From positions 1 to 16,259 of the forward strand of contig CAAGSD010000097.1 in NCBI GenBank assembly GCA_900772845.1: 16,259 nt of DNA, read 5' to 3'. This stretch comes from Lachnospiraceae bacterium. Its GTDB lineage: Bacteria; Bacillota; Clostridia; Lachnospirales; Lachnospiraceae. The notes below the pieces were generated by a model that was not told the DNA's origin, made no database searches, and was given only the letters and a program-made list of their open reading frames with translations. A program made the position numbers and the translations under genes. Each line of letters opens with the position of its first letter. Position 1 is the first letter of the stretch. This document shows, piece after piece, positions 8,420-15,101 of the stretch.

Positions 8420-9730
8420 TTAACGATTACTTTCTATCTTCACATGAATGCCATCCTGTACCAGTTTGCAGAAAAACAGTCGTTCCACATCTGTCTCCGC
8501 AATGCTGCTGGCAAAATTGATGGTCAGAATATCATCGAAGCTGGCAATGGCACAGTTGGTTCTGGTAGAGAACGGCTGTCCCATATAAATATCAAACCGT
8601 TCAATATAAGGTTTCATGGTCTCCGGCACTTTCAGGGCTCCCATGTTAGTCAGTCCCGCCGAAGAATTTTTATCCTGAATCTTCGTATAGAACTGGCGCA
8701 CCACCAGATCCTTGATAAACAGCGGCACCACGCGGATAAACGGATTCCTCTGGGTCTGTGCATTGGTGGTGATGTCACCCCGCAATAATTTTTCATTCAG
8801 GTAATATCGCATATAATTGTGGACCTGGGTCACGATTTCCTCAAAGGTATACTCTCCCAGTCTGGGGTCGATCCCAGGATAGATCATGGTAATAAAGTTC
8901 CGTAGGGTCTTCGACGGGAAAAAGCGGCGTAAGTTCACCGGCATGGCAATTTTTACCGGACGGAGCCGGATATGCCACTCACTCTCCTGCTTTTGCATCA
9001 GCGCATACAGCAGTACGGAATTCAGATATTCTGTAATGGTGGCGTTGTAGCTTTTTGCCACTTTCATGACCTCTGAGACAGACATAATACCGTCTATAAT
9101 ATTCAGGGTGTAAAAAGGTTCTTTTGTGCCGCGGACACGATAAGTCTTCTCGCCGGGTCTGGGCGGACACACCTTGGCATTGGCATATTTCATATAGGCG
9201 TCTTCCAGTTCTCCCGGATCCGGAGTCTCCATAATATCCAGTACAAAACCACCGTTTTCGATCTCCGTGTGTCCCGACAACCGCAGATAAGTCGCCGTCA
9301 ACGTCTGCAATACACACATGCCGCCGGTACCGTCTCCCAGACTGTGATGTGCTTCCAGGGCGATCCGGTTCCTGTAATAATAAATTCTTACCAGATAGCG
9401 GTTATTTGCCTTAAAGTACATGGGCTGACAGGGATTCTTCACGTCCTCCTGCACAAAGGGGCCCGGTCTGTCATTGGGTTCCAGGTAACGCCAGAACACA
9501 CCCTTGCGGATCGCCGCCTTGTACGTCGGAAAACGGGGCATGGTCAGATTGACCGCCCGCTGCAGCATCTCCGGGTCGATCTCTTCTTTCAGTAATACAG
9601 AAAGTCTGTACACTGAAGAAAAATCTCTTCGTTGAAGCGTGGGATATACGATGGCAGACAAATCCAGTTTATACCAGTCCTTATGTACCTTCTGTGCTTT
9701 TTCTGTCTTTACTTTATCCACAATACTCAT
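8420..9730 (-). CDS. Alcohol acetyltransferase / condensation-fold acyltransferase
   Basis: A protein of 436 residues in the CoA-dependent acyltransferase superfamily that includes alcohol acetyltransferases, PapA-type enzymes and NRPS condensation domains. The diagnostic HHxxxDG motif is HHSLGDG at 128-134, where the second His is the expected catalytic base. A terminal segment FASSIAETDVERLFF is typical of the C-terminal half-domain. No peptidyl-carrier or adenylation domain is nearby, so it is a stand-alone enzyme and probably transfers an acyl group to an alcohol or amine. The ATG at 9730 has GGGGTGA 11 bases upstream. An in-frame ATG at 9802 is rejected because it sits almost at the end of the tRNA gene and would put the terminator hairpin inside the coding region. 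First protein gene after tRNA-Leu; substrate unknown. Confidence 0.8.
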   Translation of the reverse strand: MSIVDKVKTEKAQKVHKDWYKLDLSAIVYPTLQRRDFSSVYRLSVLLKEEIDPEMLQRAVNLTMPRFPTYKAAIRKGVFWRYLEPNDRPGPFVQEDVKNPCQPMYFKANNRYLVRIYYYRNRIALEAHHSLGDGTGGMCVLQTLTATYLRLSGHTEIENGGFVLDIMETPDPGELEDAYMKYANAKVCPPRPGEKTYRVRGTKEPFYTLNIIDGIMSVSEVMKVAKSYNATITEYLNSVLLYALMQKQESEWHIRLRPVKIAMPVNLRRFFPSKTLRNFITMIYPGIDPRLGEYTFEEIVTQVHNYMRYYLNEKLLRGDITTNAQTQRNPFIRVVPLFIKDLVVRQFYTKIQDKNSSAGLTNMGALKVPETMKPYIERFDIYMGQPFSTRTNCAIASFDDILTINFASSIAETDVERLFFCKLVQDGIHVKIESNR

Positions 9731-9770
9731 ACCTGAAGCTTTCACCCCTTTTGATTTCCCGCTGTATAAC

Positions 9771-9800
9771 GACAAAGGCGGCAACCTTCCGGTCACCGCC
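9771..9800 (-). terminator. Hairpin after tRNA-Leu, weak terminator or readthrough site
   Basis: On the minus strand, GGCGGTGACC pairs with GGTTGCCGCC (10 base pairs, two of them G-U) around a GGAA tetraloop of the GNRA class. It is followed by only TTTGTC rather than a long U run. It begins 6 bases after the tRNA. It could end the tRNA transcript, but the short U tract suggests partial readthrough into the acyltransferase, for which I see no separate promoter. Confidence 0.6.
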
Positions 9801-9806
9801 ATATGA

Positions 9807-9890
9807 TGCAGAAAGAGGGACTTGAACCCTCATGGTATCACTACCACACGGACCTGAACCGTGCGCGTCTGCCAATTCCGCCATTTCTGC
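9807..9890 (-). tRNA. tRNA-Leu, anticodon CAG
   Basis: An 84-base class II tRNA. The acceptor arms GCAGAAA and TTTCTGC pair fully, with discriminator A at 9807. The D-arm is GCGGAATTGGCAGACGC. The anticodon stem CACGG/CCGTG encloses the loop TTCAGGT, giving anticodon CAG (reads CUG). A long variable arm (GTAGTGATACCAT region) and the T-arm GAGGGTTCAAGTCCCTC are present. CCA is not encoded. It is the first gene of the long leftward transcription unit. Confidence 0.97.
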
Positions 9891-9900
9891 GAACAAATGT

Positions 9901-9929
9901 ATATTACAACAACCCGTTCCAAATGTCAA
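9901..9929 (-). promoter_or_regulatory. Strong promoter of tRNA-Leu and perhaps the long operon
   Basis: On the minus strand, TTGACA (9929-9924), the exact -35 consensus, is followed after 17 bases by TAATAT (9906-9901). Transcription would begin about 5 bases before the tRNA. Because no other convincing promoter is visible before the acyltransferase, this may also drive the downstream genes. Confidence 0.88.
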
Positions 9930-10025
9930 CACTATTTTTCGAATTATTTGAACTGTTTGCAAAATAATTACGATTTCCAGATTCTTCGACCATCAAAAGC
10001 CGCAGCAAAACTGCACTCTCTACAT

Positions 10026-10060
10026 AAAAAACATGCGGTCGACCAGCGGCCGCATGTTTT
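10026..10060. terminator. Terminator of the FliD-like gene
   Basis: A stem of AAAACATGCGG against CCGCATGTTTT with an 11-base loop, followed by a run of T on the minus strand. It lies 15 bases past the stop codon of the FliD-like gene. The arms are symmetrical with A and T flanks, so it could work in both directions. It insulates the tRNA-Leu promoter, whose -35 box is about 100 bases further along. Confidence 0.88.
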
Positions 10061-10074
10061 CAATTTCATTTATT

Positions 10075-10842
10075 TTACATATAAGAGCTGAACAGATTAC
10101 CTGCATTATAGGTGCCGATATATCCTGCTGTTCCGGTGTACAGACCGCTTCTGGTGGAGGCATGGTCTGCCGCAAAATTGATCATGGAACTCTGTGCGGA
10201 TACACGATAGCCATAGGAACCGTTTCCCTGGAACAGGTTCTTCACAGTATTCATATCGGCTTTCATAAAGGTATCCTTGTCCAGAGACAGGGTGCCGTCA
10301 TTTTTCATGGTGATACCGATCTTCGCCAGTTGCTTACTGTTGGCAATAGTGGTATTGCCCATGGATTCTGTACGATTATTCACTGTGGTATCGCTGACAT
10401 CATCCACTGCTGCCATCACGCTGTTGTAATTTTTCACAAAGCTGTTGACCGCATTGTAGATAGCACCGGTGTCATAGCCCTTGGTCGTGGTCTCTACTCC
10501 GTTCTCATCCTTGGTGGTGATGTCCTTCTGTGCGAACAGATCCTTTTTACCGGTAGCCAACAGTGCATCTGCGGACTCCTTCAGAGCATCTGTTGCGGTC
10601 TCTACCTTTGCCAGTGCTTTCTTCGCCGTATCTGTGGTGTCTTTTTTCGTTATGGTGGAAGCTGCGGTCTTGCTGTCTCCACTGTCCTTGGCATAATATG
10701 CCTTCATCAGTTTCCCATAGCTGCCGTTCTTAATGCTTGCATAATCTGATAACCAGTTGCTGCTTGCCGCATTGGATGCTGCGGAGCTCAAACCGGAAAA
10801 CAGAAACGAATAATTTGTCTTTGCCTGAATATTAATACTCAT
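10075..10842 (-). CDS. Orphan protein with FliD-like C-terminal half
   Basis: A protein of 255 residues, without cysteine and rich in A, S, T, N, D and K, as in secreted or self-assembling axial proteins. Residues about 128-205 resemble the C-terminal domain of the flagellar filament cap FliD: AVNSFVKNYNSVMAAVDD, then LAKIGITMKNDGTLSLDKDTF and VKNLFQGNGSYG, equivalent to the IGI...DGTLSLD...V..LF pattern. The N-terminal part (DYASIKNGSYGKLMKAYY, 33-50) matches nothing I can name. Residues 60-100 are probably a coiled-coil helix. There is no signal peptide, which fits the flagellar export route or a cytoplasmic role. I chose the ATG at 10842 because GGAGG lies 8 bases upstream; a GTG at 10851 would overlap that site. 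It is monocistronic with its own promoter and terminator. No other flagellar gene is in the window. The FliD resemblance is by eye. Confidence 0.7.
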   Translation of the reverse strand: MSINIQAKTNYSFLFSGLSSAASNAASSNWLSDYASIKNGSYGKLMKAYYAKDSGDSKTAASTITKKDTTDTAKKALAKVETATDALKESADALLATGKKDLFAQKDITTKDENGVETTTKGYDTGAIYNAVNSFVKNYNSVMAAVDDVSDTTVNNRTESMGNTTIANSKQLAKIGITMKNDGTLSLDKDTFMKADMNTVKNLFQGNGSYGYRVSAQSSMINFAADHASTRSGLYTGTAGYIGTYNAGNLFSSYM

Positions 10843-10909
10843 CACAGTCACCTCCGTGTCAACTGTTTTGAATCAGCCTTTCAGCCATTAGTCCTTTTAT
10901 ACCAGTTAC

Positions 10910-10938
10910 AGTATACTACTTATTTCGGATTTTTCCAA
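10910..10938 (-). promoter_or_regulatory. Promoter of the FliD-like gene
   Basis: On the minus strand, TTGGAA (10938-10933) is followed after 17 bases by TATACT (10915-10910). This would give a 5' leader of about 60 bases before the ATG. It looks like a SigA promoter rather than a flagellar sigma-28 promoter (no TAAA...GCCGATAA). Confidence 0.65.
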
Positions 10939-10971
10939 GGTTTGTTAACTGTTTTTTTGAAAAAAGTCCCT

Positions 10972-12786
10972 TTAATTCAGTATTTTTTCCAACATAGCCA
11001 CCCGGTTGAAGGGGAAAGAGAAATAATAGCCGTCCGCAAAATCCTCTGTCATGGCGATCACTTCCTTTGCCAGCTGCACACCGGCCTGTTCTCCTTCTTC
11101 TCTCGTCATATCCGCCCGGTATCTCGCCAGTACTTCCTCCGTCACGTCAATGCCCGCCATCTCATTTTTCATGAAGGTGGCGTTTTTCAGGCTGACAAAA
11201 GGCATGATCCCGCAAAGGATCCTTGCTCCGGTCTCCTCCTTGATCCGGCGCACTCTGTCTGCACTCTCCTGGGTGGAAATGGGCTGTGTCAGGAAAAAGG
11301 TGGCTCCCGCCGCCATTTTCTTCTTCACTCTGCCGATCTCCACTTCCAGATTACGTCTGCCCTGATTGATGGCACCGCCGTAAACTGCCGGTGCCTGCGT
11401 GAACTGCTCCTCGTTCATATCTGCCAGGATCTGCATCAGTCCCACAGAATCAAAATTGAATACACTCTTTACCGTGGTGCGCACCATGGAGGGAATCGGA
11501 TCTCCGGTGATCACCAGGAAGTTGTGAATGCCGTTGATATAGGCCCCCAGCAGCTGGGAGCGCATGGCTATGGCATTTTTGTCCCGGCAGCAGATATGAG
11601 GCATGACACACATACCGGTCTCTCTTGCCACCTTCTCCGCCATGAGAATGGAATCTGCTCTGGTACGTCCCGAAGGAGAATCCGGGAAAGTCAGCACATC
11701 CACACCGCTCTTCTGTAGAAGATGTGCCGCATCCATCAGTTTTTCATCATCAATCCCCATGGGAGGTGCCAGTTCCACAGCGATCAGCTTGTTTTTCTTA
11801 CCTTCTGTTTCCTTTTTATGGTAAAAAGAGTGATCCTCTGTGCCAACCTGTTTTTTCTCCGGTTCTGCCTTTTCCTGTGTCTGCGGATACTGGGTAAAGT
11901 CCAGCTTTCCGGCTAGATCTGCGATATATTCCGGTGTCGTACCGCAGCAGCCGCCTGCCATATCCACACCAAGAGCAATCATCTGCTGCATTCTGTCCAC
12001 AAAATATTCTCTGTTATCCCCGGTGAAGATCATGCGTCCGGTGACCATCTGGGGATAACCGGCATTCGGAAGGGCTGTGAGGAATTTATCTGCGGGCTTA
12101 TAAAGTGTCTGCAGGATCCGGTACATATGAGAAGGTCCCACGCCGCAGTTAAAACCTACGGCATCGATCTCTTTTATCGTTCCCGCTCTCTGCAACAGCT
12201 TTCTGGCACTTAAGCCTGCATTGCTGTAACCAAACTGATTCACAGAGAATTGTACCGTAATAAATGCCTGTTCACCGATCATTTTGATCGCAGGCAGGAT
12301 CTCTTCCATCTCGGAAAATGTTTCAAAGACAAAAAAGTCCACGCCTTCTTCCAGAAAAACACGGCAGATTTCTTCGTATTCCCGGCTTAACAGATCCTTC
12401 TGCGCCGGTGCATCGCAGGGGATCTGTCCGATATCCGCAGCGATATAAACCTCCCCGGTCTCTCCGGTGTCTGCTCTCCATTCCTCCACGGCTGCCTTCG
12501 CCAGACGTACGCCGCTTCGCAGAGTCTCCCTGATCTGCTCTTGGGACAGGTCCATGCAGAAGCTGTTCGCCGCAAAGGTATTGGTTCGTAAAATCTGCGC
12601 TCCCGCTTCCAGGTACTCTCTGTGGATCTCCTTTACCCGCTCCGGAGCTTCCAGATTCGCCAGCTCCGGCAGCTGCTTTGTATCATATTTCCCTCCGTAA
12701 TAAGTGCCGAAGGCTCCGTCAAAGAGGAGCTTTTTCTGTTGGATTCTTTCACGGATCTGCTCTTTGGTATGTTTAATATTGCCCAT
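10972..12786 (-). CDS. Bifunctional homocysteine S-methyltransferase / methylenetetrahydrofolate reductase
   Basis: A fusion of 604 residues. Residues 1-295 form a zinc-dependent homocysteine methyltransferase barrel with the zinc cysteines C214 (GFNCGVGP) and C280-C281 (GGCCGTTP). A charged linker (about 301-333) joins it to a methylenetetrahydrofolate reductase barrel (about 334-604, starting at LIAVELAPPMG). The architecture is the same as Bacillus subtilis YitJ. It links one-carbon units to methionine synthesis: the reductase makes 5-methyl-THF and the other half methylates homocysteine, although the native methyl donor for such fusions is uncertain. There is no cobalamin-binding domain. 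AAAGGA lies about 8 bases before the ATG. No SAM riboswitch or T-box is visible upstream. A terminator hairpin lies about 45 bases before the start, so how this gene is transcribed is unclear. No obvious GC-rich terminator follows the stop codon. Confidence 0.92.
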   Translation of the reverse strand: MGNIKHTKEQIRERIQQKKLLFDGAFGTYYGGKYDTKQLPELANLEAPERVKEIHREYLEAGAQILRTNTFAANSFCMDLSQEQIRETLRSGVRLAKAAVEEWRADTGETGEVYIAADIGQIPCDAPAQKDLLSREYEEICRVFLEEGVDFFVFETFSEMEEILPAIKMIGEQAFITVQFSVNQFGYSNAGLSARKLLQRAGTIKEIDAVGFNCGVGPSHMYRILQTLYKPADKFLTALPNAGYPQMVTGRMIFTGDNREYFVDRMQQMIALGVDMAGGCCGTTPEYIADLAGKLDFTQYPQTQEKAEPEKKQVGTEDHSFYHKKETEGKKNKLIAVELAPPMGIDDEKLMDAAHLLQKSGVDVLTFPDSPSGRTRADSILMAEKVARETGMCVMPHICCRDKNAIAMRSQLLGAYINGIHNFLVITGDPIPSMVRTTVKSVFNFDSVGLMQILADMNEEQFTQAPAVYGGAINQGRRNLEVEIGRVKKKMAAGATFFLTQPISTQESADRVRRIKEETGARILCGIMPFVSLKNATFMKNEMAGIDVTEEVLARYRADMTREEGEQAGVQLAKEVIAMTEDFADGYYFSFPFNRVAMLEKILN

Positions 12787-12828
12787 TATTGTTTCCTTTG
12801 TCCTGTTAATTTCGTCTCTATTCCTTTT

Positions 12829-12865
12829 AAAAACGAGCAGGTCTGCTCTCGCAAGCCTGCTCGTT
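12829..12865 (-). terminator. Strong hairpin terminator or attenuator before the methyltransferase/reductase gene
   Basis: On the minus strand, AACGAGCAGG pairs with CCTGCTCGTT, extended inwards by a short stem with a GAGA tetraloop, and is followed by TTTTTAAAA. It can terminate the DUF6198-like gene. It also lies only about 45 bases before the next start codon, so it could act as an attenuator. Confidence 0.88.
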
Positions 12866-12872
12866 ATCCAGC

Positions 12873-12903
12873 ATGCCGTAACTATTCAGAATAGTTACAG
12901 CAT
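12873..12903. repeat. Near-perfect 31-base palindrome, best copy of the AACTATTCAGA element
   Basis: Left arm ATGCCGTAACTATTC and right arm GAATAGTTACAGCAT match as an inverted repeat with one mismatch in 15 positions, around a single central A. Related partial copies are seen at 181-198, 3856-3866 and perhaps 16241-16259, all between genes. It could be an interspersed palindromic element or an operator for a dimeric regulator. Confidence 0.7.
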
Positions 12904-12906
12904 ACC

Positions 12907-12934
12907 ATATTATTTTCCGGAAAAACAGTAGCAA
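12907..12934 (-). promoter_or_regulatory. Possible promoter ahead of the palindrome and attenuator
   Basis: On the minus strand, TTGCTA (12934-12929) is followed after 16 bases by TAATAT (12912-12907). Each box matches the consensus at four of six positions, so support is modest. A transcript from here would carry the palindrome and the terminator hairpin as a leader to the methyltransferase/reductase gene. Confidence 0.3.
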
Positions 12935-12940
12935 ATTTAA

Positions 12941-13618
12941 TCACATTGCCGGTTCCTGTTTTGCTGACAGGACAGATACGAACTCAAAATGCTTATCGAT
13001 CAGATTGCCGACGATGGCGATTCCTTTTCCCATAGTGAACGCAGCCAGCACCGTACCGATGCCCAGTCCCATGATTCTGCCCAGACAAAACCAGGTCATG
13101 CAGGCGGTCACTAACAGACAGGTCACATCAAACCCTATCTTGATCCGGGAATAAGGTACTTTCGTAATCTCCGCCAATTCTCTGGGAAACAGATCCGTCG
13201 GAACAATAGGCAGCTTGCAGCGGTTCGAAAGTGCAATGCCGAAGCACAGCAACACATAGCTTAACACGAAATAGAGGATCCGTAAGGAAATGTTTAACGG
13301 CAGCCTTGTGATCCACAGTTCATGCACATCCATCATTTTGCCGAAACAGAATCCCACGACAAAACTGAATAAATAAGACGGAACGAACTTTTTACGCATA
13401 ATCATCAGTACGGCGATCAGTGCTCCTTGAAAAAGATAGGTCCAGGTTCCCAGCGTCAGAGCGGGAAACACCTGCCGGAATGCATAGGGCACGCTGGAGA
13501 TTGCGGAGATACCGGAACCGGACTGCAGCATTAAGAGCACACCCATACTATTGATCAGCACCACGAGAATCAAGGCAACTTCTCCCCGCATTGTTATTTT
13601 CTTACTTTCACTTTCCAT
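12941..13618 (-). CDS. YczE/DUF6198-like integral membrane protein
   Basis: A protein of 225 residues with about five to six hydrophobic helices (roughly 12-32, 59-77, 83-100, 112-133, 162-182 and 184-206). The segment SGSGISAISSVPYAF (33-47) and the YLFSFVVGFCFGKMMDVH stretch (82-99) are what I associate with DUF6198 and the YczE/YitT membrane protein group; this is from memory of the family. These proteins are of unknown function and are suspected small-molecule transporters. It has a near-consensus promoter upstream and a strong terminator downstream, so it appears monocistronic. The ribosome site is poor: GGAAAGTGA lies far from the ATG at 13618, and no better start is in frame without losing the first helix. 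Confidence 0.75.
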   Translation of the reverse strand: MESESKKITMRGEVALILVVLINSMGVLLMLQSGSGISAISSVPYAFRQVFPALTLGTWTYLFQGALIAVLMIMRKKFVPSYLFSFVVGFCFGKMMDVHELWITRLPLNISLRILYFVLSYVLLCFGIALSNRCKLPIVPTDLFPRELAEITKVPYSRIKIGFDVTCLLVTACMTWFCLGRIMGLGIGTVLAAFTMGKGIAIVGNLIDKHFEFVSVLSAKQEPAM

Positions 13619-13673
13619 CTTTTGTCACGTCACTTTCCTTGCTGTTATAATTATAAAATTCAAAACAGAAATC

Positions 13674-13702
13674 ATTATAGTTCCGTAACTTTATTTTTTC
13701 AA
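13674..13702 (-). promoter_or_regulatory. Promoter of the YczE/DUF6198-like gene
   Basis: On the minus strand, TTGAAA (13702-13697) is followed after exactly 17 bases by TATAAT (13679-13674). It lies between the terminator of the alcohol dehydrogenase and the start of the membrane protein gene, giving a leader of about 50 bases. Confidence 0.85.
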
Positions 13703-13728
13703 TCCATAATTTGTATAAAAATATGCGT

Positions 13729-13762
13729 AAAAGCCTCCCGAAATTTCTCCCGGGAGGCTTTT
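13729..13762. terminator. Terminator of the alcohol dehydrogenase gene
   Basis: AAAAGCCTCCCG and CGGGAGGCTTTT form a 12-base-pair stem with a 10-base loop, 21 bases past the stop codon of the dehydrogenase. It is A- and T-flanked on both sides and can act on both strands. Confidence 0.92.
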
Positions 13763-13783
13763 CTTCTCAATTTATATTTCAGA

Positions 13784-14929
13784 TTACATTAACTTGCGGA
13801 ACAATGCGGTCAGATCCTCGATGCTTGCATCCTTGGGGTTACCAGGTGCACAGGCATCTGCATGTGCGGACTCTGCCAAGAAAGGAAGATCCTCTTCCTT
13901 CAGTGCTTCCAGCTTGGAAGGAATACCTACATCCTCAGACAGTTTGCGAACTGCGTCTACAGCAGCCTTGCGGTAGGTAGCCTGATCCATCTGATCTACA
14001 CCTTCCACGCCCATAGCACGGGCGATCTCACGATACTTTTCACCGGTGCAGTCAGCATTGTATTCCATAACGATAGGGAGCATCATTGCGCAGGCTACAC
14101 CATGAGGGGTATCATAGACAGCACCCAGGGTATGTGCCATGGAATGAGCGATACCGAGACCTACGTTGGAAAAGCCCATACCGGCAATGTACTGACCCAG
14201 AGCCATGCCTTCACGACCTTCCTTGGTGTTCGCTACTGCGCCACGCAGGGACTTGGAAATGATCTCAATGGCCTTCAGATGGAACATATCGGTCATCTCC
14301 CAGGCTGCCTTGGTGGTGTAACCTTCGATTGCATGAGTCAGTGCATCCATACCGGTGGAAGCGGTCAGACCCTTAGGCATAGAAGACATCATCTCGGGAT
14401 CTACCACAGCGATGATGGGCATGTCATGAGGATCTACACAGACGAATTTACGCTTACGCTCTACATCGGTGATAACGTAGTTGATCGTAACCTCAGCTGC
14501 GGTACCGGCTGTGGTGGGTACTGCGATGATGGGTACGCAGGGCTTCTTGGTAGGTGCTACGCCTTCCAGGCTGCGTACATCTTCGAATTCCGGGTTGGCA
14601 ATGATGATACCGATGGCTTTAGAGGTATCCATGGAGGAGCCGCCGCCGATAGCAATGATATAGTCTGCGCCGGATGCCTTGAAAGCAGCCACACCGTTTT
14701 TCACATTGTCAATGGTGGGGTTAGCCTTAATATCGGAATAAATTTCATAAGCAAGACCCTCTTTGTCAAGCAGATCTGTTACCTTTCCGGTCACACCGAA
14801 CTTGATCAGATCCGGATCGGAACATACGAATGCTTTTTGGAAAGCATGAGCCTTTGCTTCGGTTACGATTTCTGCGATTGCTCCTGCACCGTGATAAGAG
14901 GTCTGGTTGAGCATAATTCTGTTTGCCAT
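13784..14929 (-). CDS. Iron-containing alcohol dehydrogenase, lactaldehyde reductase (FucO) type
   Basis: A group III, iron-dependent alcohol dehydrogenase of 381 residues, the usual family length. The NAD-binding motif is GGGSSMDTSKA (95-105). The metal ligands match those of E. coli FucO in spacing: D195 and H199 (GMDALTHAIEGY), H262 (AHSMAHTLGA) and H276 (DTPHGVA). FucO-type enzymes interconvert lactaldehyde and 1,2-propanediol, a step that disposes of reducing power during fucose or rhamnose fermentation; other small alcohols are possible. AAGGAG lies about 10 bases before the ATG. It is monocistronic, with a terminator after it and a separate terminator before it. No fucose or rhamnose genes are in the window. 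The TetR-type gene just upstream is a candidate regulator. Family assignment is firm; the substrate is inferred from similarity. Confidence 0.9.
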   Translation of the reverse strand: MANRIMLNQTSYHGAGAIAEIVTEAKAHAFQKAFVCSDPDLIKFGVTGKVTDLLDKEGLAYEIYSDIKANPTIDNVKNGVAAFKASGADYIIAIGGGSSMDTSKAIGIIIANPEFEDVRSLEGVAPTKKPCVPIIAVPTTAGTAAEVTINYVITDVERKRKFVCVDPHDMPIIAVVDPEMMSSMPKGLTASTGMDALTHAIEGYTTKAAWEMTDMFHLKAIEIISKSLRGAVANTKEGREGMALGQYIAGMGFSNVGLGIAHSMAHTLGAVYDTPHGVACAMMLPIVMEYNADCTGEKYREIARAMGVEGVDQMDQATYRKAAVDAVRKLSEDVGIPSKLEALKEEDLPFLAESAHADACAPGNPKDASIEDLTALFRKLM

Positions 14930-15002
14930 GATACATAATCTCCTTTCGATATAAAAACGATCTTATTGATAATTTTATTCTAACTGTAAACATCGCATAA
15001 AG

Positions 15003-15032
15003 AAAGTGACAGTTTGCCGTAACTGTCACTTT
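15003..15032. terminator. Terminator of the C_GCAxxG/TetR operon
   Basis: AAAGTGACAGTT and AACTGTCACTTT form a perfect 12-base-pair stem with a 6-base loop. On the minus strand it is followed by TTTCTTT. It lies 70 bases past the stop codon of the TetR-type gene and separates it from the alcohol dehydrogenase. Confidence 0.85.
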
Positions 15033-15101
15033 TTACAGAAAGTTCACAATATATACATTCATTTTAGTAATTTTTCACAAATAGTTTTGGTAATTTTTTC
15101 A

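Noticed and set aside
9731..9802. Extended N-terminus for the acyltransferase from an ATG at 9802
   Set aside because: It would begin 5 bases past the tRNA and include the hairpin; the ATG at 9730 has a ribosome site.
10033..10749. Plus-strand reading frame of 238 codons opposite the FliD-like gene
   Set aside because: Cysteine-, isoleucine- and histidine-rich composition, no ribosome site, and it crosses the terminator hairpin. The minus strand has promoter, ribosome site and terminator in order.
12787..12940. SAM riboswitch or T-box ahead of the methionine-synthesis gene
   Set aside because: Neither the SAM-I core nor the T-box sequence (AGGGTGGNACCGCG-like) is visible; only two simple hairpins are present.
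13862..14938. Long plus-strand reading frame of 358 codons
   Set aside because: It is the antisense of the iron alcohol dehydrogenase. Its translation is cysteine-, glycine- and histidine-rich without family motifs, and the dehydrogenase has all catalytic residues, so the frame is a by-product of its codon use.
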